The notes: generated from the sequence alone by a model not told the origin. A stretch of DNA of 64,000 nucleotides from Streptomyces sp. SAJ15 (GCF_007595705.1 NZ_NISY01000002.1:310001-374000); one strand, 5' to 3'; shown: positions 1 through 10,542, numbered from the stretch's first letter. Translations and numbers: made by a program.

Positions 1-196
1 CCCACCAGGCCGCGCGCGCCACCACCACGCCGTCGCGCAGCGCGACCCAGGTCCACTCGGGTCGGTACTCGCCGCCCTCGGCGACCGTGCGGTACTCGTG
101 CCCGAAGCGGGCCCGACCGACCAGGCCGGGGTCGGACAGCGCGTGGAACAGGTGCACGTCGCTGTCGGTGAGCGAGCGAATGACCAGCTCGGTCAT
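1..196 (-). CDS. GNAT-like N-acetyltransferase, 3' end cut off by window edge (partial)
   Basis: This gene starts at an ATG at 196 and runs leftward off the window, leaving 65 codons. A good ribosome binding site (GGAGG about 8 bases upstream) supports the start. The visible N terminus begins MTELVIRSLTDSD and continues with an FHALSDPGLVG segment and a WTWVALRDG segment, a pattern common at the N terminus of actinobacterial GNAT acetyltransferases, which acylate small molecules or proteins with acyl-CoA. The acetyl-CoA binding motif would lie outside the window, so the family call is an inference from the N terminus only. Confidence 0.5.
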   Translation of the reverse strand, partial: MTELVIRSLTDSDVHLFHALSDPGLVGRARFGHEYRTVAEGGEYRPEWTWVALRDGVVVARAAWW

Positions 197-411
197 GAGG
201 GTGCCTCCGGAAGGGTGTGCACTCCTGCCCGGAAGATCATCACGGGCGCGTACGGACCATAGACGCGCTGGTCAGCCGGTGTCCAGCAGTAATTCTCCGG
301 GCTCGGCCCGACCGCCTACGGCGCGATTTTCCGGCCGCCCGCGGCGAACCCCGCGAGCTTGGCCGCCCGGCACCGTCACTCCCTGTTCCGAACGCCGTCC
401 CCGCCGGTCCG

Positions 412-1095
412 TCAGTCGGCGCCGTCCAGGAGTCCGGCGTCGTGCGCCAAGAGCGCGATCTGCACCCGGTTGTTGAGGTCGAGCTTGGCCAGGATGCGTG
501 AGACATGGGTCTTGACCGTGGCGACGCTCATATAGAGCCCGGCGCCGATCTCGGCGTTGGACCTGCCCTGGCCCACGGCGACGGCGACCTCCCGCTCCCG
601 GTCGTTGAGCCGGTCCAGCAGCTCCCGCGCCCGGACCTGACGCAGGTCCCGCCCGGAACCGGCCACATGGTCGATCAGCTGCTGGGTCACCGTGGGCGAC
701 AGCACCGGATCGCCCGTCGCCACCCGCCGCACGGCCGCCACGATCTCGGCGGGCGGGGTGTCCTTGAGGACGAAGCCCGCGGCCCCGGCGCGCAGCGCGC
801 GCAGGACGTGCTCGTCCGCGTTGAAGGTCGTCAGGATGACGACCTCCGGGGCCCGTTCACGGCGCCGCAGCCGCTCGGTGGCGGTCAGCCCGTCCATCGT
901 GGGCATCCGGATGTCCATCAGCACGACGTCCGGGGCGTGCCGGTCCACCAGCACGTCCACCTCGTGGCCGTCACTCGCCTCCCCGACGATCTCGATACCG
1001 GAGGGACCGCCGAGCATGAGCCGCAACCCGGCCCGTACCAGGGGGTCGTCGTCGACGAGGAGCAGGCGGACGGGCGCGGGTGCGGGAGCGTTCAT
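412..1095 (-). CDS. NarL/FixJ-family response regulator (LuxR-type HTH)
   Basis: A 227-aa two-component response regulator that binds DNA when phosphorylated by the kinase encoded just upstream. The receiver domain covers roughly residues 9-125, with the acidic pocket in LLLVDDDPLV, the phospho-acceptor Asp61 in VVLMDIRMP, the conserved Thr in ILTTFN and the Lys in FVLKDTPP. The C-terminal LuxR helix-turn-helix starts at LNDREREV and includes the recognition helix SVATVKTHVSRIL. The ATG at 1095 overlaps the kinase stop by 4 bp (ATGA), so the two are translationally coupled. Length is normal for the family. Its targets are not evident from the neighbourhood. Confidence 0.92.
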   Translation of the reverse strand: MNAPAPAPVRLLLVDDDPLVRAGLRLMLGGPSGIEIVGEASDGHEVDVLVDRHAPDVVLMDIRMPTMDGLTATERLRRRERAPEVVILTTFNADEHVLRALRAGAAGFVLKDTPPAEIVAAVRRVATGDPVLSPTVTQQLIDHVAGSGRDLRQVRARELLDRLNDREREVAVAVGQGRSNAEIGAGLYMSVATVKTHVSRILAKLDLNNRVQIALLAHDAGLLDGAD

Positions 1096-2384
1096 GCAGG
1101 CCACGGTAGCCAGGCGGCGAGCCGGAAGTCTCCGCTCCGCGTGATGCGGCCGCTCTCCAGCCGCCCGCCCGCCAACGCCGCGCGCTCCCGCAGCCCGGTG
1201 AGCCCGGCACCGGCGCCGGGGATGGTCCCGGCCTCGGGCCCGGCCGGGCCCGCCCCCTCGGGTCGTGTCGCCCCTTCCGGCCGTATCGCCCCTTCCGGCC
1301 GTATCGCCCCCTCCGGTCGTATAGCTCCGTCGTCCGGGACCGGGTTGCGGACCTCCACGCTCAGCCCTTCGCCGGGGCCGCCCGCGGTCAGGACCGTCAC
1401 CTCGGCGCCCGGTGCGTGCTTCCGCGCGTTGGTCAGGCCCTCCTGGACGATCCGGTACGCGGTACGGCCCGTGCCGTCGGGCAGCGCGTCCACCACGGCC
1501 GCGTCCCATCGGTCCAGCCCGTCGGACAGCGTCACCCGCATGCCCGCCTGCCGCGACTCCTCCACCAGCCGCGGCAGATCGCGCAGCGTGGGCTGCGGCC
1601 GGTCGACGGTCGGCGCCCGCAGAACCCCGATCACCTCGCGCAGGTCCTGGAGCGCCTGGTGCGCGCTGGTGCGGATCACGCCCGCCGCGTGGGCCACCTC
1701 CTCGGGCGAGGCGTCGCTGCGGTACTCCAGCGCGCCCGCGTGCACGCTCAGCAGCGACAGCCGGTGCGCGAGCACGTCGTGCATCTCGCGGGCGATGCGC
1801 TCTCGGGTGAGCCGCTGCGCCTGCTCGGCCCGCAGCGCCGCCTCCGTCTCCGCGCGCCGCGCCCGCTCGCGCAGGGACTCCAGCAGCTGCCGGCGGGAGC
1901 GCACGAACAGCCCCCAGCCGATGGCGGCGTTGAAGAGCACCGCGCCGACCAGCACCGAGCCGGTGTAGCTCAGCTCGGGGTCGGGGTGGAGGGCGGCGTC
2001 GACCGCGCCCATGGCCATGGCCAGCGCGCCGACGGCGGCGGTGGTGCGGACCGGGCGGTGCACGGCGACCGTGAAGAGGGCCACCAGCAGCGGCCCGGCC
2101 ACATAGTGCGAGCCCGCCGAGGGGATCAGCAGCACCACCGCCAGCCCCACCGGCCAGCGGCGCCGCACCCACAGCGCCAGGCAGGCCACCCCGCCGATCA
2201 GCACCTGGGAGAAGAGCTCGGTGTCGGAGATCTCGGGGTTGTCGACCACCGAATCCGAGGTCACCAAGGAGAACAGGGCCGCCGCGAGGACGCAGAGGAT
2301 GTCGGTGAACCAGTCCCGCGCGGTGCGGCGCCCACCCTCGTCGGGAGCCGCGTCGCGCGGACCGGTGGATTCAGTGCCGGCCAT
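1092..2384 (-). CDS. NarL-type sensor histidine kinase (HisKA_3 / HATPase)
   Basis: A 430-aa membrane sensor kinase, partner of the overlapping response regulator. The ATG at 2384 (MAGTESTG) is preferred; longer readings add arginine-rich sequence. Hydrophobic segments between about residues 27 and 160 form the membrane sensor part, followed by a charged coiled-coil (about 165-195). The HisKA_3 box is REMHDVLAHRLSLL with phospho-acceptor His202. The HATPase domain has the N-box region around YRIVQEGLTNARKHA and the glycine box GAGAGLTGLRER. Between these lies an unusual stretch, residues 353-376, made of four hexapeptide repeats (GAIRPE x3, GATRPE), encoded by an 18-bp tandem repeat; it falls in the ATP-lid region. 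The signal sensed is unknown. Confidence 0.92.
   Translation of the reverse strand: MAGTESTGPRDAAPDEGGRRTARDWFTDILCVLAAALFSLVTSDSVVDNPEISDTELFSQVLIGGVACLALWVRRRWPVGLAVVLLIPSAGSHYVAGPLLVALFTVAVHRPVRTTAAVGALAMAMGAVDAALHPDPELSYTGSVLVGAVLFNAAIGWGLFVRSRRQLLESLRERARRAETEAALRAEQAQRLTRERIAREMHDVLAHRLSLLSVHAGALEYRSDASPEEVAHAAGVIRTSAHQALQDLREVIGVLRAPTVDRPQPTLRDLPRLVEESRQAGMRVTLSDGLDRWDAAVVDALPDGTGRTAYRIVQEGLTNARKHAPGAEVTVLTAGGPGEGLSVEVRNPVPDDGAIRPEGAIRPEGAIRPEGATRPEGAGPAGPEAGTIPGAGAGLTGLRERAALAGGRLESGRITRSGDFRLAAWLPWPA
1254..1326. repeat. 18-bp tandem repeat inside the kinase gene (about 4 copies)
   Basis: Four nearly identical 18-bp units (core TATCGCCCCTTCCGGCCG on the + strand) lie head to tail and encode the hexapeptide GAIRPE on the minus strand. 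The outer copies carry point differences (GTGTCG, ATAGCT), while the inner two are identical. Units are a multiple of three, so copy-number changes would keep the frame. Confidence 0.85.
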
Positions 2385-2509
2385 GCCGTCGAATCTACTG
2401 ACCGAGGTCGCGGTGGGGCGGCGCCCGGAGCCGGTCCGCGACCAAAGTCGGTCGGCCGTAGACCATCGACTGATCTCGCCCATCGTCTCCCGGTCCTACG
2501 GTCGAAGGC

Positions 2510-2737
2510 ATGAAGAAGGTGTGTGAGGGACTGGGAATGATCATGCTGATCCAGGGAGCGGCCGGGCTGCTCCACGACTGGACGGGATGGTTTCACTACT
2601 GGGCCGTGATCCGGCGTCTCTCCTTCCTCGACGGACATGAGCTCTACGCCAACCTCGCACTCGTCCTCCTCGGTCTGGTGGCGCTCAGCGCGCCGACGGC
2701 CCTCGCCGAGCACGCGGAGCGGCGCGCGGCAGGGTGA
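2510..2737 (+). CDS. Small conserved-looking membrane protein, function unknown
   Basis: A 75-aa protein starting MKKVCEGLG, divergent from the sensor kinase with about 125 bp between the starts. It has two hydrophobic segments, roughly residues 7-22 (LGMIMLIQGAAGLL) and 46-64 (LYANLALVLLGLVALSA), separated by an aromatic and basic loop (WTGWFHYWAVIRR), so it is probably a two-pass inner-membrane protein. I do not recognise the family. The divergent position suggests shared control with, or a partner role for, the two-component system, but this is inference. Confidence 0.65.
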   Translation: MKKVCEGLGMIMLIQGAAGLLHDWTGWFHYWAVIRRLSFLDGHELYANLALVLLGLVALSAPTALAEHAERRAAG

Positions 2738-2809
2738 GCCCGCCCGGTGAGGACGAGCAGGCCCTCCCCGACTGTTTCCGCCCGCCCCGTGTCACCGCGA
2801 CGTCTCGCC

Positions 2810-2832
2810 CTCGGGGAGCGTCTTCCCCCGAG
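2810..2832. terminator. Candidate bidirectional terminator hairpin
   Basis: CTCGGGG (2810-2816) pairs with CCCCGAG (2826-2832) across a 9-base loop. It sits between the ends of two convergent genes, the small membrane protein (ends 2737) and treY (ends 2865). There is no T-run, as is usual in Streptomyces. Confidence 0.4.
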
Positions 2833-2864
2833 CTCCGACTTCCCCCGGCGGCTCCCCCGGCCCC

Positions 2865-5327
2865 TCATGCCCGCGCCAGCAGTGCGACCGGCAGCCGGTC
2901 GAAGAGCTCGCCCAGAGGCCAGCGGCGCTCCGCCGTGCGGCCGGTGAGCAGGTCCCGCCAGTGGCCCGGCGGCAGGGGGAGCGCCGTGTCGGCCCAGCCG
3001 CCCGCCTCGGCCAGCCGCTGGGACAGGCGGGTCACCGCGGTGATGGCGGAGCCCGCGCGGGCGAAGGCCACGCAGTGCTCCGCGGCCGGGCCCTCGGCGA
3101 AGAGCGGGGCATAGCCGCCCGGGGCCCCGAACCACTCCGGGTGGCGCCGGCGCAGCCGCAGCGCCGTGGCCGTGAGCCGGAGCTTCTCGGCCGACAGCCC
3201 GGTCGCGGCCCGTCCCCGGTCGAGGTCGGCGAGCAGGGCCGGCCGGAACTCCGGAGGGCGGCGGTTGTCGGGATCGACCAGGGCGAGGTAGGCGTGCTCG
3301 GTGCCCATGTAGACATCCGGCACGCCGGGCATGGTCAGATGCAGCAGCGCCGCCCCCAGCGCGTTGACCCGGGCGGGGGCGTCCAGCTCGCGGTTGAAGG
3401 CGGCGAAGGCGGAGCCGAGCGAACCGCGCGGCTCGCCGGGGCCGGCGGCGAGGAAGGCCGCCACCGCCTCCTCATACCCGCCGTTCTGCTCGGTCCAGGT
3501 CGTGCGCAGCCCGGCCTCGCGCACGCTCTTCAGGACCGCCGGCACCAGCCGCTCCACCTCCGGGAAGCCCATGCCCAGCGCGGTCTGCCAGGCCAGCCAG
3601 GCCACATGGGGGTCCGGGGCGCCGCCCGGCAACCGCGCCAGCAGCCGCCCCCAGGGCCCGGGGAGCTCGGTCAGCGCCGCCAGCCGGGCCCGGACGTCCG
3701 CACTGCGCTTGGTGTCATGGGTGGACACCACCGTGCCGGTGTCCGGCCAGTCGGCCGCCAGCCGGGCACAGAAGGCGTGGAAGGCGGCCGCGTCGACGAC
3801 GGGATGGCCGGGGTCGCCGCCCACCTCGGCGGCGGAGAGCAGCGGGACGTAGCGGTAGAAGGCGGTGTCCTCGACCGACTTGGCGCGCAGCGCGGCGGCG
3901 GTCTGCGCGAAGCGGGCGCAGAAGTCCCGCTGCCGCGGGCCGTCGCCGAGCCGGCCGAGGGCCGCGTCCCGCACCACGTCCACGGCCCGTGCCTCCTCGG
4001 CCACCGCGAAGGCGGTGCGGGCGCCCCGCGCGGCCTCGTCCAGCAGCGCGGCGTCCGCCGGCCGGGCGGGGGCGCCGGCGGTCGCGTACGGCCGGTACAC
4101 CGGCAGCCGGACCAGGAGTTCGCGGACGGCGGTGCGCAGTGCCCAGGGGGCGTGGTCGCGCAGCCGGGGGGAGTCGGCGCAGAGCCGGGTGGCGCACCGC
4201 ACCAGCCGCTCCACCTCGGCGGCCAGCTCATGGCTCACCACCTTGTGGGCCGCGCGGCGGACCGTGGCGGGCCAGTCGCCGCCCCGGTCGGCGTCGACGC
4301 CGACGGTCTCCCGGTAGAGCCCGGTGAGGGAGGCCAGGCCCCCGGGGTCGAGGAACAGGCCGTCCAGGTGGCGCAGCGCGTCATAGCCGGTGGTGCCCGC
4401 GACGGGCCAGTCCTCCGGCAGCGGCTCGCCGGGGCTGAGGATCTTCTCCACCACCGTCCACCGGCCCCCCGTGGCCTCCGCCAGCCGGCGCAGATAGGCC
4501 GCCGGGTCGGCCAGTCCGTCCGGGTGGTCCACGCGCAGCCCGTCGATCACCCCCTCGCGACACAGCCGCGACAGCGTGGCGTGGGTCGCGGTGAACACCT
4601 CCGGATCCTCCACCCGCACCGCGATCAGCTCCGAGATGGTGAAGAAGCGGCGGTAGTTGAGCTCGGTGCGCGCCAGCCGCCACCAGCCCAGCCGATACCA
4701 CTGGGCGTCCAGCAGCTCCGGAAGCGGCAGCCGCTCGGTGCCGCGCCGCAGCGGGAACCGGTGGTCGTGGTAGCGCAGCACGTCGCGCGCCACCGTGAGG
4801 TGCTTGAGCTCGTCGCCCAGCTGTCCGGCCAGCACCGGCAGCAGGACCTTGCCGTCCTGCGCGTCCCAGTCGATGTCGAACCACCGCGCGTACGGCGACG
4901 CCTGGCCGTCGCGCAGCACCTCCCACAGCGCCTGGTTGAGCCGCGCGGGCACGGGCACGGCCATGTGGTTGGGGACGATGTCGACGATCAGGCCCAGGCC
5001 GTGCGCGTGGGCCGCGCGGGCCAGCTCGCGCAGCCCCTCCTCACCGCCGAGCTCGCCCCGCACCGCCGCGTGGTCCACCACGTCATAGCCGTGTGTGGAG
5101 CCGGGCACGGCCTCCAGCACCGGGGACAGATGGAGGTGGGAGACGCCGAGCGAGGCGAGGTAGGGCACGGCCGCGCGCGCCGCGGCGAACGGGAAGCGGG
5201 GCTGGAGCTGGAGCCGGTAGGTGGCGGTGGGCACCCGCGGCCGCGGCCCGGGGCCGGCGGCGGACGGCGGGTCCGACAGCGGCTCGGGAGGCGGCACCGG
5301 CGGCGGAGCGGCGTGGTGGAAGGTCAT
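2865..5327 (-). CDS. treY: Maltooligosyl trehalose synthase (TreY)
   Basis: An 820-aa GH13 enzyme that isomerises the reducing-end glucose of maltooligosaccharides to give a trehalosyl terminus, the first step of the TreY-TreZ route from glycogen-like glucans to trehalose. The family signature PTATYRLQLQPRFPF opens the barrel. Catalytic-site motifs are visible: VDIVPNHMAV, GLRVDHPDGL (nucleophile Asp), WTVVEKILSPGE (acid Glu) and VVSTHDTKRS. A late VYMGTEHAYLALVDPDNRRP block is typical of TreY. The ATG at 5327 (MTFHHAAPP) was chosen; a GTG at 5357 is also open and neither has a strong ribosome binding site. It lies 141 bp downstream of glgX on the same strand. TreZ, the usual partner, is not in the window. 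Confidence 0.93.
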   Translation of the reverse strand: MTFHHAAPPPVPPPEPLSDPPSAAGPGPRPRVPTATYRLQLQPRFPFAAARAAVPYLASLGVSHLHLSPVLEAVPGSTHGYDVVDHAAVRGELGGEEGLRELARAAHAHGLGLIVDIVPNHMAVPVPARLNQALWEVLRDGQASPYARWFDIDWDAQDGKVLLPVLAGQLGDELKHLTVARDVLRYHDHRFPLRRGTERLPLPELLDAQWYRLGWWRLARTELNYRRFFTISELIAVRVEDPEVFTATHATLSRLCREGVIDGLRVDHPDGLADPAAYLRRLAEATGGRWTVVEKILSPGEPLPEDWPVAGTTGYDALRHLDGLFLDPGGLASLTGLYRETVGVDADRGGDWPATVRRAAHKVVSHELAAEVERLVRCATRLCADSPRLRDHAPWALRTAVRELLVRLPVYRPYATAGAPARPADAALLDEAARGARTAFAVAEEARAVDVVRDAALGRLGDGPRQRDFCARFAQTAAALRAKSVEDTAFYRYVPLLSAAEVGGDPGHPVVDAAAFHAFCARLAADWPDTGTVVSTHDTKRSADVRARLAALTELPGPWGRLLARLPGGAPDPHVAWLAWQTALGMGFPEVERLVPAVLKSVREAGLRTTWTEQNGGYEEAVAAFLAAGPGEPRGSLGSAFAAFNRELDAPARVNALGAALLHLTMPGVPDVYMGTEHAYLALVDPDNRRPPEFRPALLADLDRGRAATGLSAEKLRLTATALRLRRRHPEWFGAPGGYAPLFAEGPAAEHCVAFARAGSAITAVTRLSQRLAEAGGWADTALPLPPGHWRDLLTGRTAERRWPLGELFDRLPVALLARA

Positions 5328-5468
5328 AGAACGTACGTACCCAGCCACCGTCCGCACCCGATGTGCGCCCGCGGACGTCCACCCGAACGGGTGTACTACT
5401 CCGGTCGGTTCCGCGGCCGGCCAGGCGCCGCCGCCGGAGCGCTCGGCCGACCGGGCCGCTCCGGTCGG

Positions 5469-7598
<2,130 letters not shown>

Positions 7599-8000
7599 GC
7601 GTCGACTCTTCCACTTCTTCACCGTGCGCCGCGAGGACGCCTGTCGGTGCCGCGCCCCCGGAGCGAGGGGCATCGTGACCCAACTGCCCTCCAGGCGGGC
7701 CTCTTTCACCAGATCTTCCTCAATACGGAGGCAATCCGCGACCACATCGGTTCGTCCTCTCGGGTGACCTCCGCATACTGGGGGCGATCACCCGGATCGC
7801 GGTCTCATCCGGCCGTCCGGGGGAACAGGGAGGAATCGGCACTCCGGCGGCGATCCAGCGGCCGGCCGGCCGGCGAGGGCTGATACACCGAGCGCGGGGC
7901 ACCGAGGGGCAGCGGCCGAGGGGCGGGGGAGCCCCGGCCGGGGGACACGGGGCAGGGGCAGGGGACAGGGGAGAGGGAGATGGGGGAGGACGTGCGCAGC
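7599..8000. other. Intergenic region between divergent glgX and the amine-oxidase-like pair
   Basis: About 400 bp with no convincing gene. It contains an inverted repeat (CGGGTGA at 7761-7767 with TCACCCG at 7788-7794), about 165 bp upstream of glgX, that could be an operator for either direction. From about 7900 the + strand becomes an almost pure purine tract, ending in a G-run array described separately. Confidence 0.5.
7949..7971 (+). promoter_or_regulatory. Putative G-quadruplex in the 5' region of the amine-oxidase-like N-half gene
   Basis: Four G4 runs separated by loops of 2, 2 and 3 bases (GGGG CA GGGG CA GGGG ACA GGGG) lie on the coding strand immediately before the start codon, followed by GAGAGGGAG. 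This meets the usual four-tract criterion with short loops. As RNA it would sit at the ribosome binding site. Confidence 0.5.
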
Positions 8001-8837
8001 ATGACCCAGCGCCACCTGGGCACCGTGGTGGCCGGCGCGTCGATCGCGGTCACCGTCGGGGCGGTCCTCGTCGCGGTCACCCTTCCGGGTGATACCTCCG
8101 GGGCCTCCCCGCGGGACCCGGCGTACGGGCACGCGGGGTACGAGCATGTGCGGTACGGGCAGGGATCGGCGCAGGGGTCGGCCGCCGGAGGCGACGGGGC
8201 CCCGCCGCCCGGCGTGGTGGAGCCCCCGCCGCCGCGGATCGCCGACGGCAGCGGGACGGACCCGCTGACGGACGACGAGATCCGGCACGCCCGCGCCCTG
8301 GCGCTGAGCGCCGACCCGCGCGAGGCCGGCGAGGGCGTCCGAGGCGCCCCCGGCCCGCAGCCGCTCTCCGTGGACCTCGCCGAGGTGCCCCCCGAGGAGG
8401 CCGGTGCCGCCGCCCCGCCGCGGCGCGCCCAGGTGTCCTCTTACGACTACCGGCGGGACGCCTACGTCACCACCACGGTGGACCTCGCCTCCGATCGGGT
8501 GGTGCGCACCGACACGCAACGCGGCGTGCAGCCACCGCCGAGCCGGCAGGAGGCCGTCGAGGCGGCCCGGCTGCTGATCGGCGACCGGCGGCTGGGCGAG
8601 GGGCTGCGGAGCGACTACCGCGACGCCACCGGAAGGGAGCTGACCGACCCCGCGCAGCTGACGGTCACCGGCTTCGTCTACCGCGTGGACGCGGAGAACC
8701 CCGGCCCCGCGCGGCTGGGCGCCTGCGGCCGGCACCGCTGCGTCCGGCTCTTCAGCAGAGTGCGGAACGGGCCGTGGATCGACACCCGTTGGTTCGTGGT
8801 CGACCTGAGCGCCCGCAGCGTGTCCCGGCTGGACTGA
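8001..8837 (+). CDS. Exported protein resembling the N-terminal (N2/N3) domains of copper amine oxidase
   Basis: The ATG at 8001 (MTQRHLGTVV) follows GGGGAGGA about 10 bases upstream; an ATG at 7980 is also possible. Residues about 8-30 form a hydrophobic export signal or anchor. A low-complexity Pro/Gly/Ala stretch follows. From about residue 115 the sequence reads RRAQVSSYDYRRD, then VTTTVDLASDRVV, then GVQPPPSRQEAVEA, the beta-strand pattern of the small N2/N3 domains that precede the catalytic domain in copper amine oxidases; a second similar block ends WFVVDLSARSVSRLD. No catalytic residues are expected in this part. The next gene on the same strand, 241 bp away, encodes the catalytic-domain-like part, so the two may form one enzyme. 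The domain match is made by eye. Confidence 0.6.
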   Translation: MTQRHLGTVVAGASIAVTVGAVLVAVTLPGDTSGASPRDPAYGHAGYEHVRYGQGSAQGSAAGGDGAPPPGVVEPPPPRIADGSGTDPLTDDEIRHARALALSADPREAGEGVRGAPGPQPLSVDLAEVPPEEAGAAAPPRRAQVSSYDYRRDAYVTTTVDLASDRVVRTDTQRGVQPPPSRQEAVEAARLLIGDRRLGEGLRSDYRDATGRELTDPAQLTVTGFVYRVDAENPGPARLGACGRHRCVRLFSRVRNGPWIDTRWFVVDLSARSVSRLD

Positions 8838-8868
8838 GCCGCCGCGGCCCGTCCCCGGAGGCCCGGCC

Positions 8869-8990
8869 CTCGGACCGTCTCGTCCTGGAGCCGCGGCCTC
8901 GGACCGTCTCGTCCCCCAGGCCCCGACCCAGGGCCCCGACCTCGGGCCGTCTCGTCCCCGGAGGCCCCCGGTCCTCGGACCGTCCCGTCA
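8869..8990. repeat. Four imperfect direct repeats between the two amine-oxidase-like genes
   Basis: Copies of CTCGGACCGTCTCGTCC occur at 8869-8885 and 8898-8914 (identical), 8941-8957 (one change) and 8974-8990 (two changes). The spacing is irregular, 29 to 43 bases, and the intervening sequence is GC-rich and unrelated. They lie in the 241-bp gap and are not part of either gene. Confidence 0.75.
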
Positions 8991-9078
8991 CCCGAGGCCG
9001 CCCGACCCGGACCGCGCCCGCGGACCCCGTCGCCCCGTCCGTACCCTCCACCGTCAGCTTCCGTACAGGAGTGCAGCC

Positions 9079-10455
9079 ATGCGTGCCACGCCCGTCCCGC
9101 GCGACCGTAGGCGCCGCCTCGCGCGGGGCCGCCGCCCCGCCCTTCGCCTTCGGGCGCTCTCGGCGCTCGCCCTCGCACTGCCGCTGGCGGCGGGAGGCGC
9201 GGCCGTCGGCCCCGCGCGGGCGCTGCCGCCCACCGCGCGGCCGCCGTCGGCCGCCGCCCCTGCCGCCCCCGCCGCCGCGTGCGGTGACCCGTACCGCATC
9301 GAGCAGCGGTTGACGGGCGGCACGGTATGGCGCATGTGCTGGAGCTACGAGTCGCACGCCGGACTGGTGCTGAAGGACGTCACGTACCAGCCGCGGGGCG
9401 AGCCCCGCCCGATCAAGGTGCTGACCTCCGCCAAGCTCGCCCAGATCCATGTGCCCTATGACGACGGCTCGGTGGAGTACGACGACCTCACCGGGCAGGG
9501 TTTCGCGCAGGGCCTCCAGCAGTTGGACCCGGCGGAGTGCCCCGGCGGCACGATCAAGACGGTACGGGTGCGGGGGGCTTCGGAGCCGAGCCGGGAGAAC
9601 GTCGCGGGGTTGTGCGCCACCACCCGCGCCCGAGGCCACGCCTATCGCATGGTGGGCGCCGACGCGGGCGAGGTCCATCAGGTCCAGGACAGGGACCTGT
9701 TGGTCTACACCGTCAACCTGGTCGGCTGGTACGAGTACATCACCGAGTGGCGGTTCTCCTCGGACGGCGCCATGACGATGCAGGTCGGCGCCACCGGCTC
9801 GCTCTCGCCGATCGACTACGACGCCGGGGACGGCCGCGGGTGGCCCCTCGGCAGGGGCGCCGGGGACTACGCCACCAGCCACAGCCACAACGTCTTCTGG
9901 CGGCTCAACTTCGGGCTCGACGGCTCCTCCAAGAGCGTCGTCGAGCAGTACGACTCGACCACCACCCAGGAGTCCGGACGGCTCCCCAGGACCCGCACCA
10001 CGCGCACCCGCGTCACCAGGGAGCTGGCCGGGGACGCGGTGGGCACCCGCTGGTGGCGGGTCGTCAGCACCGCGGGTCGGAACGCGGACGGCCACCCCAG
10101 GTCGTACGAGATCGTGCCCGGCCGCAGCACCCGGTACCAGGGCCGCCCGTACACCCGGCACGACGTGTACGTCACGGAGTACCGCGGCTGCGAACAGTTC
10201 GCCAGCCACAACCTCCGCGACTGCGGCGCCCGCGCGGGCAGAAGCGTCGACACCTGGGTTGACGGCCAGACTCTCGAACACCCCGTCGTCTGGGTCCACA
10301 TCGGCTTCCACCACATCGCGCGGGACGAGGACCAGCAGCCGATGCCGGTCCACTGGCAGGGCTTCCAACTGGCCCCGCGGGACGTCACCGCTATGAATCC
10401 GCTCACGCCGCCCGCACTGGCGGGTCACAACGGTCATACGGAAGCGGAACGTTGA
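9079..10455 (+). CDS. Secreted copper amine oxidase catalytic-domain protein with an atypical cofactor motif
   Basis: A 458-aa exported protein with AGGAG 8 bases before the ATG and an Arg-rich n-region plus hydrophobic core (residues 22-49). The rest matches the C-terminal catalytic domain of copper amine oxidases, which oxidise primary amines with topaquinone (TPQ) and Cu. The TPQ-precursor region reads VGWYEYITEW: Tyr218 is kept but the usual Asn before it is Trp217. Copper ligands are present as HSH (His268, His270) and a His in FHHIARDED (411-412). Asp135 or Asp136 in EYDDLTGQG could be the catalytic base. It lacks the N2/N3 domains, which may be supplied by the preceding gene. Whether TPQ can form is uncertain. 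Confidence 0.75.
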   Translation: MRATPVPRDRRRRLARGRRPALRLRALSALALALPLAAGGAAVGPARALPPTARPPSAAAPAAPAAACGDPYRIEQRLTGGTVWRMCWSYESHAGLVLKDVTYQPRGEPRPIKVLTSAKLAQIHVPYDDGSVEYDDLTGQGFAQGLQQLDPAECPGGTIKTVRVRGASEPSRENVAGLCATTRARGHAYRMVGADAGEVHQVQDRDLLVYTVNLVGWYEYITEWRFSSDGAMTMQVGATGSLSPIDYDAGDGRGWPLGRGAGDYATSHSHNVFWRLNFGLDGSSKSVVEQYDSTTTQESGRLPRTRTTRTRVTRELAGDAVGTRWWRVVSTAGRNADGHPRSYEIVPGRSTRYQGRPYTRHDVYVTEYRGCEQFASHNLRDCGARAGRSVDTWVDGQTLEHPVVWVHIGFHHIARDEDQQPMPVHWQGFQLAPRDVTAMNPLTPPALAGHNGHTEAER

Positions 10456-10542
10456 CCCGGACCTCGATCGATCGTGCTGCACCACCCCTGTGCGCGCAGT
10501 AGTCTGCGGTGATCGTTGGACGGGGGCGGAAGGCGGTGCAAG

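Noticed and set aside
8869-8990. Repeats considered as a CRISPR array.
   Set aside because: Repeats are only 17 bases and diverge, spacers are of irregular length, and no cas genes are present.
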